This document shows, piece after piece, positions 24,101-37,714 of a stretch of 64,000 bases of DNA. The stretch's first letter is position 1, and every line of letters begins with the position of its first letter. The stretch lies in the NCBI RefSeq assembly GCF_949628215.1, contig NC_134282.1, forward strand, positions 10,042,223-10,106,222, in the 5' to 3' direction. This DNA comes from Phalacrocorax aristotelis (Eukaryota > Chordata > Aves > Suliformes > Phalacrocoracidae). The translations under genes were made by a program, and so were the position numbers. Below the pieces are notes generated by a model that was not told the DNA's origin, ran no database searches, and saw only the letters and a list, made by a program, of their open reading frames with translations.

Positions 24101-25168
24101 ATAGAATCATAGAATCACATAGGTTGGAAAAGACCTTTAATATCATCAAGTCCAACCGTTAACCTCACACTGCCAAGCCCACCACTAAACCACGTCCTCA
24201 AGCACCACATCTACACATCTTTTAAATACCTCCAGGAAAAGTGACTCAACCACTTCCCTGGGCAGCCTGGTCCAGTGCTTGACAACCCATCTCCTCTTGT
24301 GCTATTTCTTGTTTCCTGGGAGAAGAGACCTACACCCACCTCGCTACAACCTCCTTTCAGTTAGTGGTGGAAAGTGAAGGTCCTCCTTTTCTCCAGACTA
24401 AACAACCACAGTTCCCTCAGCCACTCCCCATCAGACTTGTTCTGCAGACCCTTCACCAGCTCTGTTGCCCTTCTCTGGACACACTCCAGCACCTCAATGT
24501 CCCCCTTGTATTGAGGGGCCCAAAGCTGAACACAACATTCAAGGTGCAGCCTCACCAGGGTCAAGTACAGGGGCACCATCGCTGCCCTGCTCCTGCTGGC
24601 CACACTATTCCTGATACAAGCCAGGATGCTGTTGGCCGCCTGGGCACACTGCTGGCTCATGCTCAGCGGGCTGTCAGCCAGCACCCCCAGGTCCTTCTCT
24701 GCTGGGCAGCTCTCCAGCCACTCCTCCCCAAGGCTGTAGCGTTGCATGGGGTTGTTGTGACCCAGGTGCAGGACCGAGCACTTAGCCTTGTTAAACCTCG
24801 TACAATTGTCCTCGGCCCATTGATCCAGTCTGCCCAGATCCCTCTGTAGAGCCTTCCTACCCTTGAGCACCCAATTTGGTGTTATCTGCAAATATACCAA
24901 GGGTGCACTCGATCCCCTCGTCTAGATCATTGATAACGATATTAAACAGAACTCACCCCAACACTGAGCCCTGGGGAACCCTGCTTGTGGCTGGCCGCCA
25001 ACTGGATTTAGCTCCATTCACCACAGCTCTCTGGGCTCGGCCGTCCAGTTTTTTACCCAATGAAGAGTAAACCTGTCCAAGCCATGAGCAGCCAGTTTCT
25101 GCAGTAGAATGCTGTGGGAAATGATGTCAAAGGCTTTACTGAAGTCTAGGTAGACAACATCCACATAG
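24101..25168 (-). mobile_element. CR1 LINE, 5'-truncated, about 1.07 kb
   Basis: The plus strand starts with the reverse complement of the CR1 3' end (ATAGAATCATAGAATCAC, then AGGTTGGAAAAGACC near 24120). Reading the minus strand, it covers the middle of the reverse-transcriptase domain through the 3' terminus. The phrase [14 protein letters not shown] is shared with the element at 53325-54053, placing both in one subfamily. The 5' boundary, where CR1 similarity stops after GACAACATCCACA, is accurate to perhaps ten bases. Confidence 0.95.
24361..25168 (-). pseudogene. Broken CR1 ORF2 (reverse-transcriptase part)
   Basis: The 5' part (25018-25168) contains [13 protein letters not shown], the RT motif A with the catalytic Asp, at 25126-25149 followed by SHSILLQKL. 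The catalytic YADD-type motif C survives only as FADN (24881-24892), with Asn in place of the second Asp, and lies in a different frame from the long downstream frame (24361-24900). The downstream frame carries the conserved CR1 C-terminal phrases ([51 protein letters not shown]). Frameshifts separate the segments, so this cannot make an active enzyme. Confidence 0.9.
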
Positions 25169-27510
25169 TATATATAACTCCCTAAAAATATCAGTGCTCT
25201 CCCACAAGAAAATTTATAAAACTGTGCAACACCTGCCCAAATTGGCTTGGTCTTTGATAAACAACCTGGGCATCCACTGTACTTCTGCTTCAATGATGGC
25301 ATATGTGGGGCTGAGCAGAAACAAAATATGCAAAGTTCTTTCTCTCTTCATATTCTGGTATCCAGCCCCACCAACATACATCTTACCAAGTGGCATTTTC
25401 ATCACTGATATCATCCATCATTAAAAATAAAATCAGGATTGCACAGTACAGCAATGTTTACACACTATGTGATCCCAACCACACAATACAAGCTGTTTTG
25501 TGCTAATGTACTTTGAAAGCAAACTTCATTCCATTTTTGTACATGTTACTGTTTGTTAACTGCAGCGGACTAATTTGCATTTTCATTTCACAACATTAGC
25601 AGGGAGGGACTATGACATGCCAAAACCATTTTAAAACTAGTGTTTCCATTACCCTGGAGACCCCTTGCATTTATGACACCTTTGTTTGTGCTTTTGATGA
25701 GATGGTAAAGCCTTAATAAACCTTTTGCTAAAGGAAACAAACTTTGGAGTACACCTAGGAACTGTAAAATGCCCAATTAGTATATTTCTAGAAAAATAAA
25801 ATAGGATCACTATTAAAATACTTGTTACTGGAAAAATGAGGTTTCTTATGTGATTTTCATACACTAATCACTAAAAATTAAGGAGACAGTTAAATGTTTC
25901 ACTTCCAAAAGACATAGGGCAGACCTGGATGTTACTGAAAATCCAAGCGATAACCTGCATTATGTATTTTCTCCAAATTCCAGTGGCAACAGGAGTTGAG
26001 GCTGCTCATTCCCACCTGGGAGTCTTTGAAGCCAGGCCCCTTTGGGGAGCACCGGCGTTGGGTTCAATTTCTGTTCTAGAATTTTTTGCCAAGCTAGGAG
26101 CCCTTAACAAAGCCCAGAAAGGCCCTTTGGGTGGGCCCAGGGCAGGTGTGTCATCCCAGGGCCGGGAGGCTGCCCTGCTCAGTGGTCCTGCAGGATGGGC
26201 TTGGTGTGAGCGTGGAGCTGGCACGCATGGAGGCTGCTCCCAGGAGTCTCAGCCTTGCGATACAGGGGAGTCCCAGCACTTCCCAGCTCCTGCTTCCCTA
26301 CAGCCAAACCCAGCCCTGGCACCTCAGACCTGAAATGAGGGGCAGTGCTGCTCACGGCATAGACAACTGTGGCATCATCCGGAATGGTCAGTGGACATCC
26401 CAGCTTGCCGATGCCACCGGGCAGGTGAGAGAAAAGACTGTCTTTAAATATGGGAAAAAAACTGCTAGCCCCCATTAAGGATAAAATAGAGTCACCCATG
26501 CTTTATCTGCTCAGATAAGGAGCAACTGAAGCCATCTGGAAAGCACATGCACAGACGGTGTGGAATAGCAAGGGAAGGAGAAGGTCTCTGACACCACACT
26601 GCGTACAAAAGCCATGCAATTAAATCAAGGGGTTTTTGTCTGTGGGATAGGAATGATGATGAATGACAATAGGGGCGGGAAAAAAAGGAAGCTAATATAT
26701 TAAACTGAAGCTACATGTTCAAATGCTGATCTAGTAAAATATAAACCCAAGAAGAAAATCCATTTTGAACTTCCTGAATTCTACTGTTTTCCCAGTGAAA
26801 AGGAGAAATCCAGGCCATTTCCATCAGAACAAAACTGATCCTGCAGTGCTGCTTTCTTTTTCTGTGTTGAAGAGTTTTCTGTTCTGCATATATCAATAGC
26901 TTTAACACTTTCTTATTAAAGCTGAATTTTGTCTGGCCAGACACCTGACACTGTCCTTTTCATTATTTTTCTGAATTTTGGTCAGGTCTTTTGCTCTATT
27001 TTGAAAAAATAATGATATTTAAAGTTTCCAGGGGCATTTTGTTTTGTTTGAAAAGAATGAGGGCACTTTGATTAATTTGTAAAGGGTTATCTCAATCAGA
27101 GGAAATGTGGGAAACATATGGACAATCTCTTCTCTCCCTAGTTAGGAGATAAAGCATTCTCCATCCTCATTTTTGTCCCAGTGTTTGGAGATAACAGCTT
27201 TGCCTTCCTGCTGTAAATCATGTCAAACAGATCCAGATCGGAAACAAAGGTCTCTTCTCTGATATGGGAACTAGTAGCAGGATCCTTATATTTTGGTACT
27301 AAAAACCAGTGACCCCATAATAACCTGGGGCTGCAAAAGACCTTCTTGTACCTTCTTGTGTTGTTTAGGCAACCTTCGTGTTTTCCATAAGAAATTGTGT
27401 AACTCAAGTGCAGACCTGCGCTGGCTGTGAGTTACACTATGGGCCGTCAGCTCTGGTGTCAACGGGCAGTGGTGGGAGCATCTCAACTTCCTCGAGCTCC
27501 ATCTGATATA
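25169..27510. other. Unassigned single-copy sequence
   Basis: AT-rich DNA with one GC-moderate patch at about 25980-26420. No gene or other repeat is recognised. Confidence 0.45.
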
Positions 27511-27558
27511 GAAGCATTTAGGTTGGAAAAGACCTTTAAGATCATCAAGTCAAACTGT
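27511..27558 (-). mobile_element. CR1 3'-end fragment, about 48 bp
   Basis: TTAGGTTGGAAAAGACCTTT followed by AAGATCATCAAGT matches the reverse complement of the CR1 3' untranslated end, as at 24120-24150. Only the last few dozen bases are present. Confidence 0.85.
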
Positions 27559-28237
27559 AAGGAGGAAGAAGAAGAGGTTGGGTCAAGGAAATAAAACATG
27601 TAATTCCTGAATATGGAAGATGGGCAGCATATAAATGCAAAATACTCCAGGTGAAGTGGCTGTTACTTATTTGGCTTCTGTGTTTTGCATTTTTGCCTTT
27701 AGAAGTTAAATCCCAAACAACATTGATAGCTATTAAAGGCCTTTCTGCTGGGTTTTTTTTTTTCTAAATGTAACTAGGCATAAAATAATAGATAGTTTTA
27801 AGAAGTGAGCCAGCAAGTGCTTTGGAGAACAGGCTGACAAGTCTTCCAAACAGCTGGTTCTTACAATCTGTTTATACTTAAGACTACTTTGCTCCTTGGA
27901 CACATGCCAGCATAAACATGGCATTTAAAGTAGGCAAGCCAACCGTGCTCCCATGCATGTCATTCTTAATACAGGAGAATATCTTTATTTCACATTCTAA
28001 TTAACTTGATTTGTGAATCTGGAATGAGAAATATTCTCACTTCGTATCAGGAGCAGTATATGATGCTCCTTTAGAGCTAAGTTAGTGGACTGGTAAGGTA
28101 ACCAGTTCATCCCCCACCCTGACCTCCTCTTTACCAAAACACCTTTTCTTTTCTTCAGTATCAAATACTGGTATAAGACCTGTAACACAGTTAATTGTAA
28201 CTAACAGCTTTGCTGTTTGACATTACTTTCAAAATCT

Positions 28238-28256
28238 CATGCCATGCCATGCCATG
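28238..28256. repeat. CATGC pentanucleotide microsatellite (3.8 units)
   Basis: CATGC is repeated three times and ends with CATG. A short perfect tandem array. Confidence 0.9.
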
Positions 28257-28521
28257 GGAACATGAAGATCTTCAGTCTGAGTATGCTACAGCCCTTCAAA
28301 ATGCCATTTTCCTCCTGAGATTCACAACTAATTTAATTTCTCCTAGATCCCAAGGACCTTAGGAAGTGGATCACCAGACTGAAGTGTTTACTGTTTTCTG
28401 AGGAAAACGGGTTTGTTAACAGCAACAATTCTGCCAATGCCGACCTCAAAGGACAGATTTCTTGACAATAGAGTGATTTAAGCCTCATTCACATGAGACA
28501 AATGCAGATTCCTGATATAGC

Positions 28522-28560
28522 AGAGTCATAGATTTTTAGGAATGAAAGAAGTTTATCTCC
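28522..28560 (-). mobile_element. Possible ancient CR1 3'-end remnant
   Basis: AGAGTCATAGATTTTTAGGA resembles the reverse complement of the 3' end of old amniote CR1 elements (AGTCATAGATT followed by a purine-rich stretch). Similarity fades after about 40 bases, so this could be chance. Confidence 0.3.
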
Positions 28561-30101
28561 ATTTGCCAAAAGGAAGCCTGTGCTGTCGCTTCCCAACATG
28601 TTTTCTGGAGCTTTGTGCAGCCTTACATCAGCAGGTCCCAGCCGATGGTGTCACTCTTCTTTCTCTGGGCAGCCCTTCTGCAGTGCAGTACACCGTCCTG
28701 GATCTTTTCTGCAGATTTTCAGGCCTAGTGCTTTATTTAATTTTCTTTTTCTATTCTACCTGTTATCAACCCACTGCCTGGCAAACAGACAGCGTAACTC
28801 CTCTCCTTCCCAGCTTTTCACAACCTCCCTGTTCTTTCAGAGCAATATCACATTCCTGCCCATACAGACTCAGCCAAATTAAATATTAACTCCTGGAAGC
28901 ATTCCTCATGTCTCTCTCTCACTTACCTTCTGGACAAGGGTCCCCCTAAGCTCTGAGGTTTGATGCCGATGGCACATCCCAGGCACCACACAGCACCTTT
29001 CCAGGGGAAGGCTTCCCCTCCCGGTGCATGGGTTGCAACACGCAGGTGTGTGCAGCCAGAAATACCTGAGCTTCCTTGGCTGCCGTGCTTTGTCACACAT
29101 TAACATCTAACCTGCTGCTTACCCCTCCATCACTTGTGCTGGGGACTGGTTGTGCTCACAGCCACTCACTGGCAGGCACAGCTGGGGTTTTCTGAGCAGA
29201 TTGTCAGCTCGCTGCCCCGTCTGTCCATATCACTTCTTCCCTGCCCGACTCACAAGCTTGCATTGGGTTTGTGGGATCCCTACCAAGCTGTGCCATCTGA
29301 TAGCATAATTATCTTTCCCTTCCACTTACTTAATGATATTAAAGGTGATTTTACTTAACCTCACCCCTTTGACATCATAGTGAAGAAATATTTATTACTG
29401 ACCTCCTTTAATAGTCCTTCATCCTTTCTGTAAATCCACACAAAACTGTCCCTTTGATACCACTTTATAAGGCACATTATAAAATGTTCTGTCAGTATAT
29501 AAAAGTAACTTCACCATAAACCCTCACTTGTTATAACTTCCATCAAGAGGATCATTTTCTCTTGCTTCTCTAATTTCTTTCCTTACTTCAGCAGGGAGAC
29601 TAGAGCTGAATTTCCTACAGAAGGAAATTATTTTTCTCCTCCAAGGTGATATACACAACCCCCTGCAGTAAGGCTTCTGGAAACAACCAAACCCACTGCT
29701 AATGTTTTCCAAAGTCACTAATCCTTAACAAATTGAGATACATGTCATCCAGCCAGAAGTTGCATATGGGTTCTCCCCTGTGCTTCTTCAGTATCAGTAG
29801 CTTATTTTGGGAGATATGTGCATGCTAGACTGGTTTTCCAATTAAATACAAGAGTAAAGCAGAGGGTCATTAGTGTGCTGTATGTATAAGAGCTTTTCTT
29901 TTTCTCCTAATCCCATACAGATGTTTTTATCCACATCTTGTACATCAGCCCCATGTAGGCAGTAACTCACAGTGGCCTCTATGGCTGCAGCACGCAGAGA
30001 AACCACCACTCCGGTCACAGCCTGACCAAGCCACGGGTACCCTGCTCTGATTTTACCAACCTCCTCCTCTGGAGCCTTCTGAAGTCTCCAGACTTTATGA
30101 A

Positions 30102-30184
30102 ACCACAGAGCAGACCATATTAAAAATTCACTTAATTACCACAGAGCCACAAAGCAGCCCATCTAAAGCAGTCACTTAATTAGC
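30102..30184. repeat. Imperfect tandem duplication, about 40-46 bp units
   Basis: Unit 1 runs from ACCACAGAGC (30102) to CACTTAATTA. Unit 2 starts again at ACCACAGAGC (30138) and ends CACTTAATTAGC. Between these anchors both contain a related CAGNCCATNT segment. The units share ends but differ by a short insertion. Confidence 0.6.
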
Positions 30185-31513
30185 AACCTCTTAAGGGAGG
30201 CCAAGTCACCATCTCACCCCCATGTCCCCCCCTCACTCCAGCTGCCCCAGCTGTGAAAACAGGGTGTGAGCCACAAGCATCACCCACCTCTGTGGGTGAA
30301 GAAGGCACTGCCGGACCCATGTCTCCTCCCATCCTTAGCACACCAGCATCTTACCCAAACATCCTGCATAACCATAACTTCAGACACTTTTGTATCATCT
30401 CTAAATATACTATGTCAAATTTTAGCTACCCAGCTATAAAATTCGTAAGAGGCATCCCCCATTCCCTATGTTTACATCTCCCATGCTTTGCTCTGTGGCC
30501 ATCATTACTGCAGCTTCCCCAAATGTACAGTTATTCTCTTAAACAGAACAAGAGAGGGTACGTGCTTTTGACTCGCACACATCTAGACAAAGCTGTGCTT
30601 AAGTCGCTCTGAAGGAGAAACTTGGCTGCAATACCGAGGACACCCTGCAGGCAATGAAAACCCTTCGAAGTGAAGTGTCATGCCAGTATTAAGTTAAAGT
30701 AATTTCCACCACTTGCTATAGGCTCTGGCAAACTTCATGAACAGACATTTTCACCTACCCTCCTTAACAACACTTGAATTCTATCAATTTTAAAATGTTC
30801 TTAACAAAACAGTCTATGACAGTCCCCAAAAAGGAAATTAGATCAGCATAAATAACACTGTTTTCAAACCAATATCAACTCTGTAAGTTTTAAATGTGTA
30901 TTGGAATTAGAAATACCTGGTATTAGAAGCCAACCAGAAGTAGAGGCAACTCTGATACCTTCATATAAGAAAGAAGTCTCTTTAAAAACAAAAGAAAACA
31001 ACTAATTGGTTTTTTTTAAATAGATGTACGTTAATCTAACTCTCTACATTTTATGACCCCTTATTGCCAGGCAAGGCAGAGTTTCCCAAGCCTTAGTATA
31101 AACAACACTTTTGACAGCCACTGAAAAACTCATAAAAAAGGTAAAAGCCCAGCAAATATCACAAATGTCCCTTTACTTATCCATGACCAACCATCATTTC
31201 TTTGTGCCAAACTCACCCCTGCAGTATTCTAAATTGGCCTTCACGGGCCAAATCCCAGCACTTTCTTTTCCTTTTTTTAACTAAATATGAAGTATTAGAC
31301 TTGTATGCTATTTCACAGTTGAAGGCCCACAGGATTTGCACAAGTGGCCTTTCACCTAACAGTAAAAACCTGATATTTTATCATGGAAACATTCCCTTTG
31401 ACCTTGTTTCCCTCCTTCCAAAGGGCCAAGTGCCCAGTTCATATACTAGGAACACAAAACAGCATTTTAATTATAACAGCATTTAATTATAACCCTGTAG
31501 CCACTTCAGTGTT

Positions 31514-31531
31514 AAAAAAAAAAAAAAAAAA
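31514..31531. repeat. A18 homopolymer
   Basis: Eighteen consecutive A. No processed pseudogene or retrotransposed sequence is recognised on either side. Confidence 0.9.
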
Positions 31532-34500
31532 GGATTTGGGAACAAGTACCACTACCAAATCTCTTCTGCAAGTTGCAGAACAGACATGGTAAATAGTTTA
31601 CCTTGTTCCCCTGGAGTGTTCAGCTCTCTCCAGATCCCACACCACACACCTTTGTCAGGAGCCTGGTAAATCACAGGGGTTAATTTGGGGATTGCCCCAA
31701 TGCCCTGCACTCAGGGACTCATGCTGGGCCTGGACACAGGTGCTTTTCTGCCCCCCAAGCTCTTTCACCTTTCTTCTCCAGGGAAAAAACCACTATTTAT
31801 GCTAAAATATTATAACAACACAACAGCTTCAACTTCTTATTGGTCTGAAGTATTACACTTCCAACAGCTCCAGCTTGTTTGTTTGAAATGAAGGAGACTG
31901 AATTAAGCAGAGACCCTGCAGGAATTCAAATCCTGGACATTAATTGTTCTGAAAACCCACAGTGGACAATAATGCAGAAGTTTGAGCAGGGGGGGACACA
32001 GGGCAGGGTTTACTTTTCCCTGTCTCTTGCCTGGATCGGGCCTACAGAAGCTTTCCTGGCTGTCAGGGCTGTGTGGGCCAGCTAGGGAGGTAGTGTGGGC
32101 ATCCTCAGCCCAGCAGGCAGCTGGCAACACCCCACCCGCACAGCCATACCCTGCCCTACCCGATGGCTCACGTGGGGCTGCCCCGCCACCCATCCAGCGC
32201 CTCACCAAAACAGGCTGCCCCAGCAGGCAAGGTGTTCCTGTCTCCTGCATCTCTCCAGAGCATGCTAGAAAGCCAAAACACCCCCACATACTCTGCCACA
32301 CAAGCACACAGCTGCAGAGAAAGACATGCTAAACCTTCCCAGAGCACCTAAGAAGGCTTTGCTCTGTTTTTCATACCTCCACCAAACGATGCAATTTAGC
32401 AAAACAGCAATCAGCTGGAGCAAATAAAGAATTGCACCTGAGGGACAGGCCTGCTGACCTTTATTAATATTTTTGAAACAAGCAAGATGCTGTGTATGCT
32501 TCAGCAATTAAATGACATTTTGAACTGCAGTTCAAGTAGAGGCATCAAATAGTTTGCCAGCCACATTTAGAAATGAAAAAATTCTCCATGGAAAGACACT
32601 GTAGCCAAGTACTTATTAGCTGCTTTTAATATTTAACTAAGTATGTATGCTGCTGTGCTAACAGAAGCGGTAAACTCTGATCTGTTTGAGAACTCTGGCA
32701 TTTTGGCATTTTATCAAAGTATTTCCTTTGCTTCGTGAGAGGGTTTTATATATCTGCTATCCAAAGCAAGCACATTTTCAAAGTATTTTGTTGCAGAATT
32801 GTCAAGTTGCACAAGTGGAAGTACAGGACAACTCTTCCTTTACACAGAATACAGCAATTTCAGGAATGGAGATGTTTTTAAAGGATCACAACCTAAAGGA
32901 CAACTATCATTTTTTTCTGACATTTGTTATAGCAACATCAGCTGATTAACATTAGCTCGCCAGAGTGGTATTGGCTGGATTTACCACTGAAATGCTGAGA
33001 CCTATTAATATTGCTGGCTCACTTTAATGCTGTGAGTAGCAGAATGGCTCCAAAATAATACACAGCCTTTCGTGTACAGTGACACTAACTGCTCACATAG
33101 TCCTATGTGATGGGAGGTTTGTCACAGGGAGCACAGCTTCCCTCCTGCCAATGAAGGAGATTAAAATTACAGTTCAAAGTCAGATTTCATTTTGATGTGA
33201 ACATGGAGAGTTATTGCCAGTTAGTGTACACATACACTTAAATAATTACATTATAAAGAGCATAGCAGACGTGACTTTCTGTGCCCCACATAATTTTAGC
33301 CAAATAAAGAGAATGCTATTTTTTTTTTCATTTTTTTAGCAAGGGAATTCAAAATTCTGGCAACAACAGTGCCCCAGCTCCAGCTAAACGCCCTGTTTTG
33401 GCGACTTACACATTTTTGTACGCCAGTATTTTGTTTCACACCCCTTCTGCCAGCTCCGGCAAAGCCAAAGGCCGTTTCGCTCCCATTTTAGAATGCCCGC
33501 CCCGTGTGCCAAGAAGGCAATGCCATTCCTCTCCTTTTAAGGCTGGCTGCATGGTCCTGGCCCCAGCGGGATGGCTGTGGTGGGCGGTGGGGAGGCTGCA
33601 GCGTGTGGCGTGCGGGAGCTGAGCCCTGCCTGCAGCCGGGCGAGCGGCAGCCTGCCGGGCAGGAGCTGCTGAGCAGCACAAGAGCAAAGCACCACCAGCA
33701 GCTCTGCAAAAATGCTGCGAAGTCTCTTTGGCTGCTACTGGCGATGTCATTTCATAAATCTTTCTGTGAATAGTTGAGTTTGGGCCACGTCCTGCCCTCG
33801 TCCTGCCTGCTGATCAGTGGTGCTGCTGGGAGAGGGAGTGGAGGCAGGACTGCAGGGCTTGGGGACCCCCAGGGGTGTCTCACAGCCCATCACAGCCGCC
33901 TGCTTGGGCACAGCCCTCCCTGTCTGCTTGCACTGCTTTAAACAACAACATGCAATCCCTGCAGTGCCAAATGCAAGGGTTTTAGGCACCCTCCTATCAA
34001 AGTGCAGCCACGGACACCCAAATGGAAAAAATACCCGTGAGTCGGTGTTTGAGGTGGTTGTTTCTGAGGGGACGGGCCAGGGAGGAGGGTGGCAGGATCT
34101 GCCCTGGCTGGATGCAATGAAAGGCCTTTGGCTTCAGGTCTGCATCAGACCGATGACACAGTTCTTTGCAGGGAAGGAGAGGCATGGCAAGGAGGTTGTT
34201 TCCACATTTCAGCTCCTGCACGTTTCCTCTGGCTCCAGGGGGTGACGGCTGAACGTGCTTGCAGAAACAGGGCTGCAAGCGGCATCCTGGGAGAGGGCCG
34301 ACTGCAGCCATCCCCTCCAGAGCAGGAGGGAGACCGTGGGGTAACCTGGGGGCTGCCAGGGGAAAAGCAATGCTCAGGCAGCGTGAAGCAACTGAGATGG
34401 GCTGTTTAGTTCCCTGCCTAGGAAAAACCATCACTTTTTTATCACTTTATTTGAAGTGATGCTTAAGTTTCTCCTCCAATATTGCAGATTGAAGTACTCA

Positions 34501-37500
34501 AATTAATATATACTTCTATATAAAGTCTGTTCCACTTTTTCTTCTTTTATGTGCAATTTAAAAAAAATAATAAGTATCTTCAATACTACACAGATGACTG
34601 ATAGAGCAGACCACACAAAATGCACTATCTGCTTTTCAGAGATTCCTTAATTTCTGCATAGTGTTTCTGGGGACAGGTGAGCACACCCCTTTAGGCAAGA
34701 ACCATGTCTGTGTATCCAGGGCTACAGCTCACTCAAAAGCTTTTAGCTGATGGGGGCATTGTAGAAAACAGTAAGTTTTCCCATGACTACTATCTAAGGT
34801 AGGGCAAGATTGCACTTGTTGCCCCGGCAGGCAGGGTTGTTGCCATTGAGGCAGAGGCAGGACATGGCAAAGGCAAGACAAAGGTGGCAGGAACCGACCA
34901 GGGCTGCTCAGAGCCCTGGCACGGGAAAACCTGCCGGGCAGAAACATGAATTCCTGCTCAGCACCAACCCTGCCCTTGCAACCCTTCACCCCCAAAAAGA
35001 GGGAGCTGCTGCCCACAGCGGGGGCAGATATGAGTGAGGAGATGAGTGGGAAGGCAGGGGCTGATGCAGAGGGTAGCAAAGAGTGGTGGGGAAAATTTGC
35101 ATGGGTTTAATTAGTTTTGCACAACGCCACAGATGGTTTGCAATTCAGGTAGCTGCCCTGGCTCAGACATCCCCTGCAGAATGACACGTCCCTGAAAGCT
35201 TTCAAACCCAGAGCATGTCCAGGGAAGGGGGATGCATTGAGACGAGAAGGCAACAAGCCCGGGCTGATCCTGCCAGGGGCTCCTGTCCCCAGAGGGCAGC
35301 AGGGCTCGGGGTGCCCCGGGGGCATGAAGGCTGTGGGGCTGGGGGCTCACAGGGCTTGTGGTGGGGACCCAAGCAGGCCAGCCTGAGGCAGGGAGTGTGG
35401 CTGGGATGTGTGCTTGCCCTGCCTCCCAGCTTGCCCTTAGCCCGTGGGCTGGCTCGGGTCTGGTTTTCAACAAAGGAACAGCAAGGACTGTTATGCTGAA
35501 GTTGGAGTCATCTCATGGCTGTGCAAATGCCACGGCTCATCCTATTTCCCTCACTCCAAGGGCCCTCATTGCTCCCTTCCTATGGGATCCAGGGTGAGCC
35601 ACCCACCGGCTCCACCTGACAGTCATTTCACATTGGCCATTGTTTAAATAACGAAGGAAAGGGGACAGCTTTATGGTTTCAGACATTGTTTCCCCTCCTT
35701 TTTTTTTCCTTTATGTGACAGTTGTTTAATAGTTGTCTCTTTTAATCGTTTGCCACTCATCCTATTTTTTTTTTATATCAGTTTTCAGTGTCACAGTAAG
35801 AGAAAGGAAAGGTTCACTGAATGGGGGGACATTAGCCTATGGTGAGACTGCAAACTTTAAAAAAAGAAAAATATATTATATACAAGTGAGACAAATCTAT
35901 ATCCAGTCCAGAAAACCCAATTATTATTTTGCATACTTAGGGGAAATGCTATAGCACACTCATCCATCCCTAAATGACAAAGATGAAGAGCTGACAAAAA
36001 TCGGGGAAATCCTGTTGTTCTGTTAACTTAAGAGTAGTAAAATCAAGAAACAGGGCCTCAGAGATACATATCACCACCAGCACCAGTCTTTGGGATTTCT
36101 AAGTTTTCAAAGTATTTAGTAACAGGAAATAATCTGAATCAAGGTCTGCCACCTACGTCATCCCCCAACTCTGTCCACCTGATGGATCCTGTACGGCAGG
36201 ATTCAGTTGTGCTGGCATTCACCCTCACTCCTGGGGACCTCGAGGGGATGGGTGGTGTTTTAAAGGGGCCACTCCCCAGAAGTGGGATGATCCAAACACA
36301 CCATTTAGCTAAATCAGTCACGGGAGCTGTGCAACACCCAAGAAGAGAAGCCATGCCAGCGTCCTGCCTGCCGGCAGCGCAGAAGCATCCATCATTCTGC
36401 ATACATTGCGAGTGGCAGGATTCTGTAAATATCTTACTGCAGTTTTCATGAAAAATAAAACATAAAGCTGTGGTCAATAAGGTACATGTTGCTTTTGCAT
36501 ATTAGTTCCCCTGTATGTGAAGCACTACACACTGCACTACAACCCTGCTTAGCTTCAGAATATGTCTCTGCCCTGGTTATGGCTTCCTACTTGGAGACAT
36601 GGAATCAAAGTAGGAAACAAAATGGGACTTCCCACCCCAGCAGCAACAAGCAGCACGACCCCAGCCACAGCCATGGAGACCACACTGCCAGCTACTGAAC
36701 CATGACATGTTGCAAGGCTTCAGTAACAGCCCAAAAAGAGGAGGAATTTCTATGTTCCCAGTGTCTGGGCCTGGTATGTTTTTGTCTTTTGAAAATTACT
36801 TTAGTGATAAGAGTTCTGGAAAACAAACATTTCTATAATCATTGAATAATTTTTTATTAATATTGGTTGGGAATCTGTTGAGAAGAATGATATTCTTAAA
36901 TATTCTAGGTGAAATAAGTGACCTTTTTTAGGCAGTGCTCTAAATCAAAGAACATTTTTGTTGAGTCATTTTTTCTTCTAGCAGTTGACCAAATGCTTGG
37001 TATAGTGTTGTCTTCACCATATATATGGTTTCTCAATCCCCAAATCTTTATTAAAACTGCTAGAAAACTTGATATTTAGGAATAGGGCTTAGTGCTCTCT
37101 GACAATGGCTGTGGCAGCGCAGCTGGGAGAGCTTTGGTTTGGCTTCTGCAGATACAGTTGTTATGGTAAAGCCTTGAATTGCAGAATCTCACACTAAATA
37201 TTCTTAAGTTGATGAAAAATCTGCTTCTTGAAAAACATTTTCTGCGCAAGCTACACAAGGTTGTATAAGGATGCAGGGGGACTAGTTGACTGTGTTGCTG
37301 CTGACAGTAGTAGAATTACTCTCCAATTACTTGCAATTAGAAGTTACAAAACATTGCCATAGTGATTAAGTCCCTAAATGACAAACAATCAAAGCTCTAC
37401 ATGTGCTGGCCACCAGTTTGAGTTTCAGAAGTGTGAATTAATTTCCTATAGGTCAGAGGGTCTGTCAGCACCAATGAAACATATTGTTCTCAGCAGCTTT

Positions 37501-37668
37501 TCACAGATCCCGCCCCAAAAGGGGTGCCAAGTGTAACAAGAATTAGAAGCCTGGCTTTAGGGTCTTTCAAATTAAAATAAAAAAAAAAAATCTATGTTAA
37601 ATCTGAAGTTTTGTCATAGCAGTAGTAGATAGCAACAGTCTTTATATGCAAATATGCTACAGCATGTT

Positions 37669-37714
37669 GAAGAGGTCAGAAAAAGACAGAAAAAGAGAAA
37701 GAAAAAAGAAAAAT
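37669..37714. repeat. Purine-rich (A/G) tract
   Basis: GAAGAGG then AGAAAAAGACAGAAAAAGAG-type repeats, almost purely A and G. Low complexity. Confidence 0.75.
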
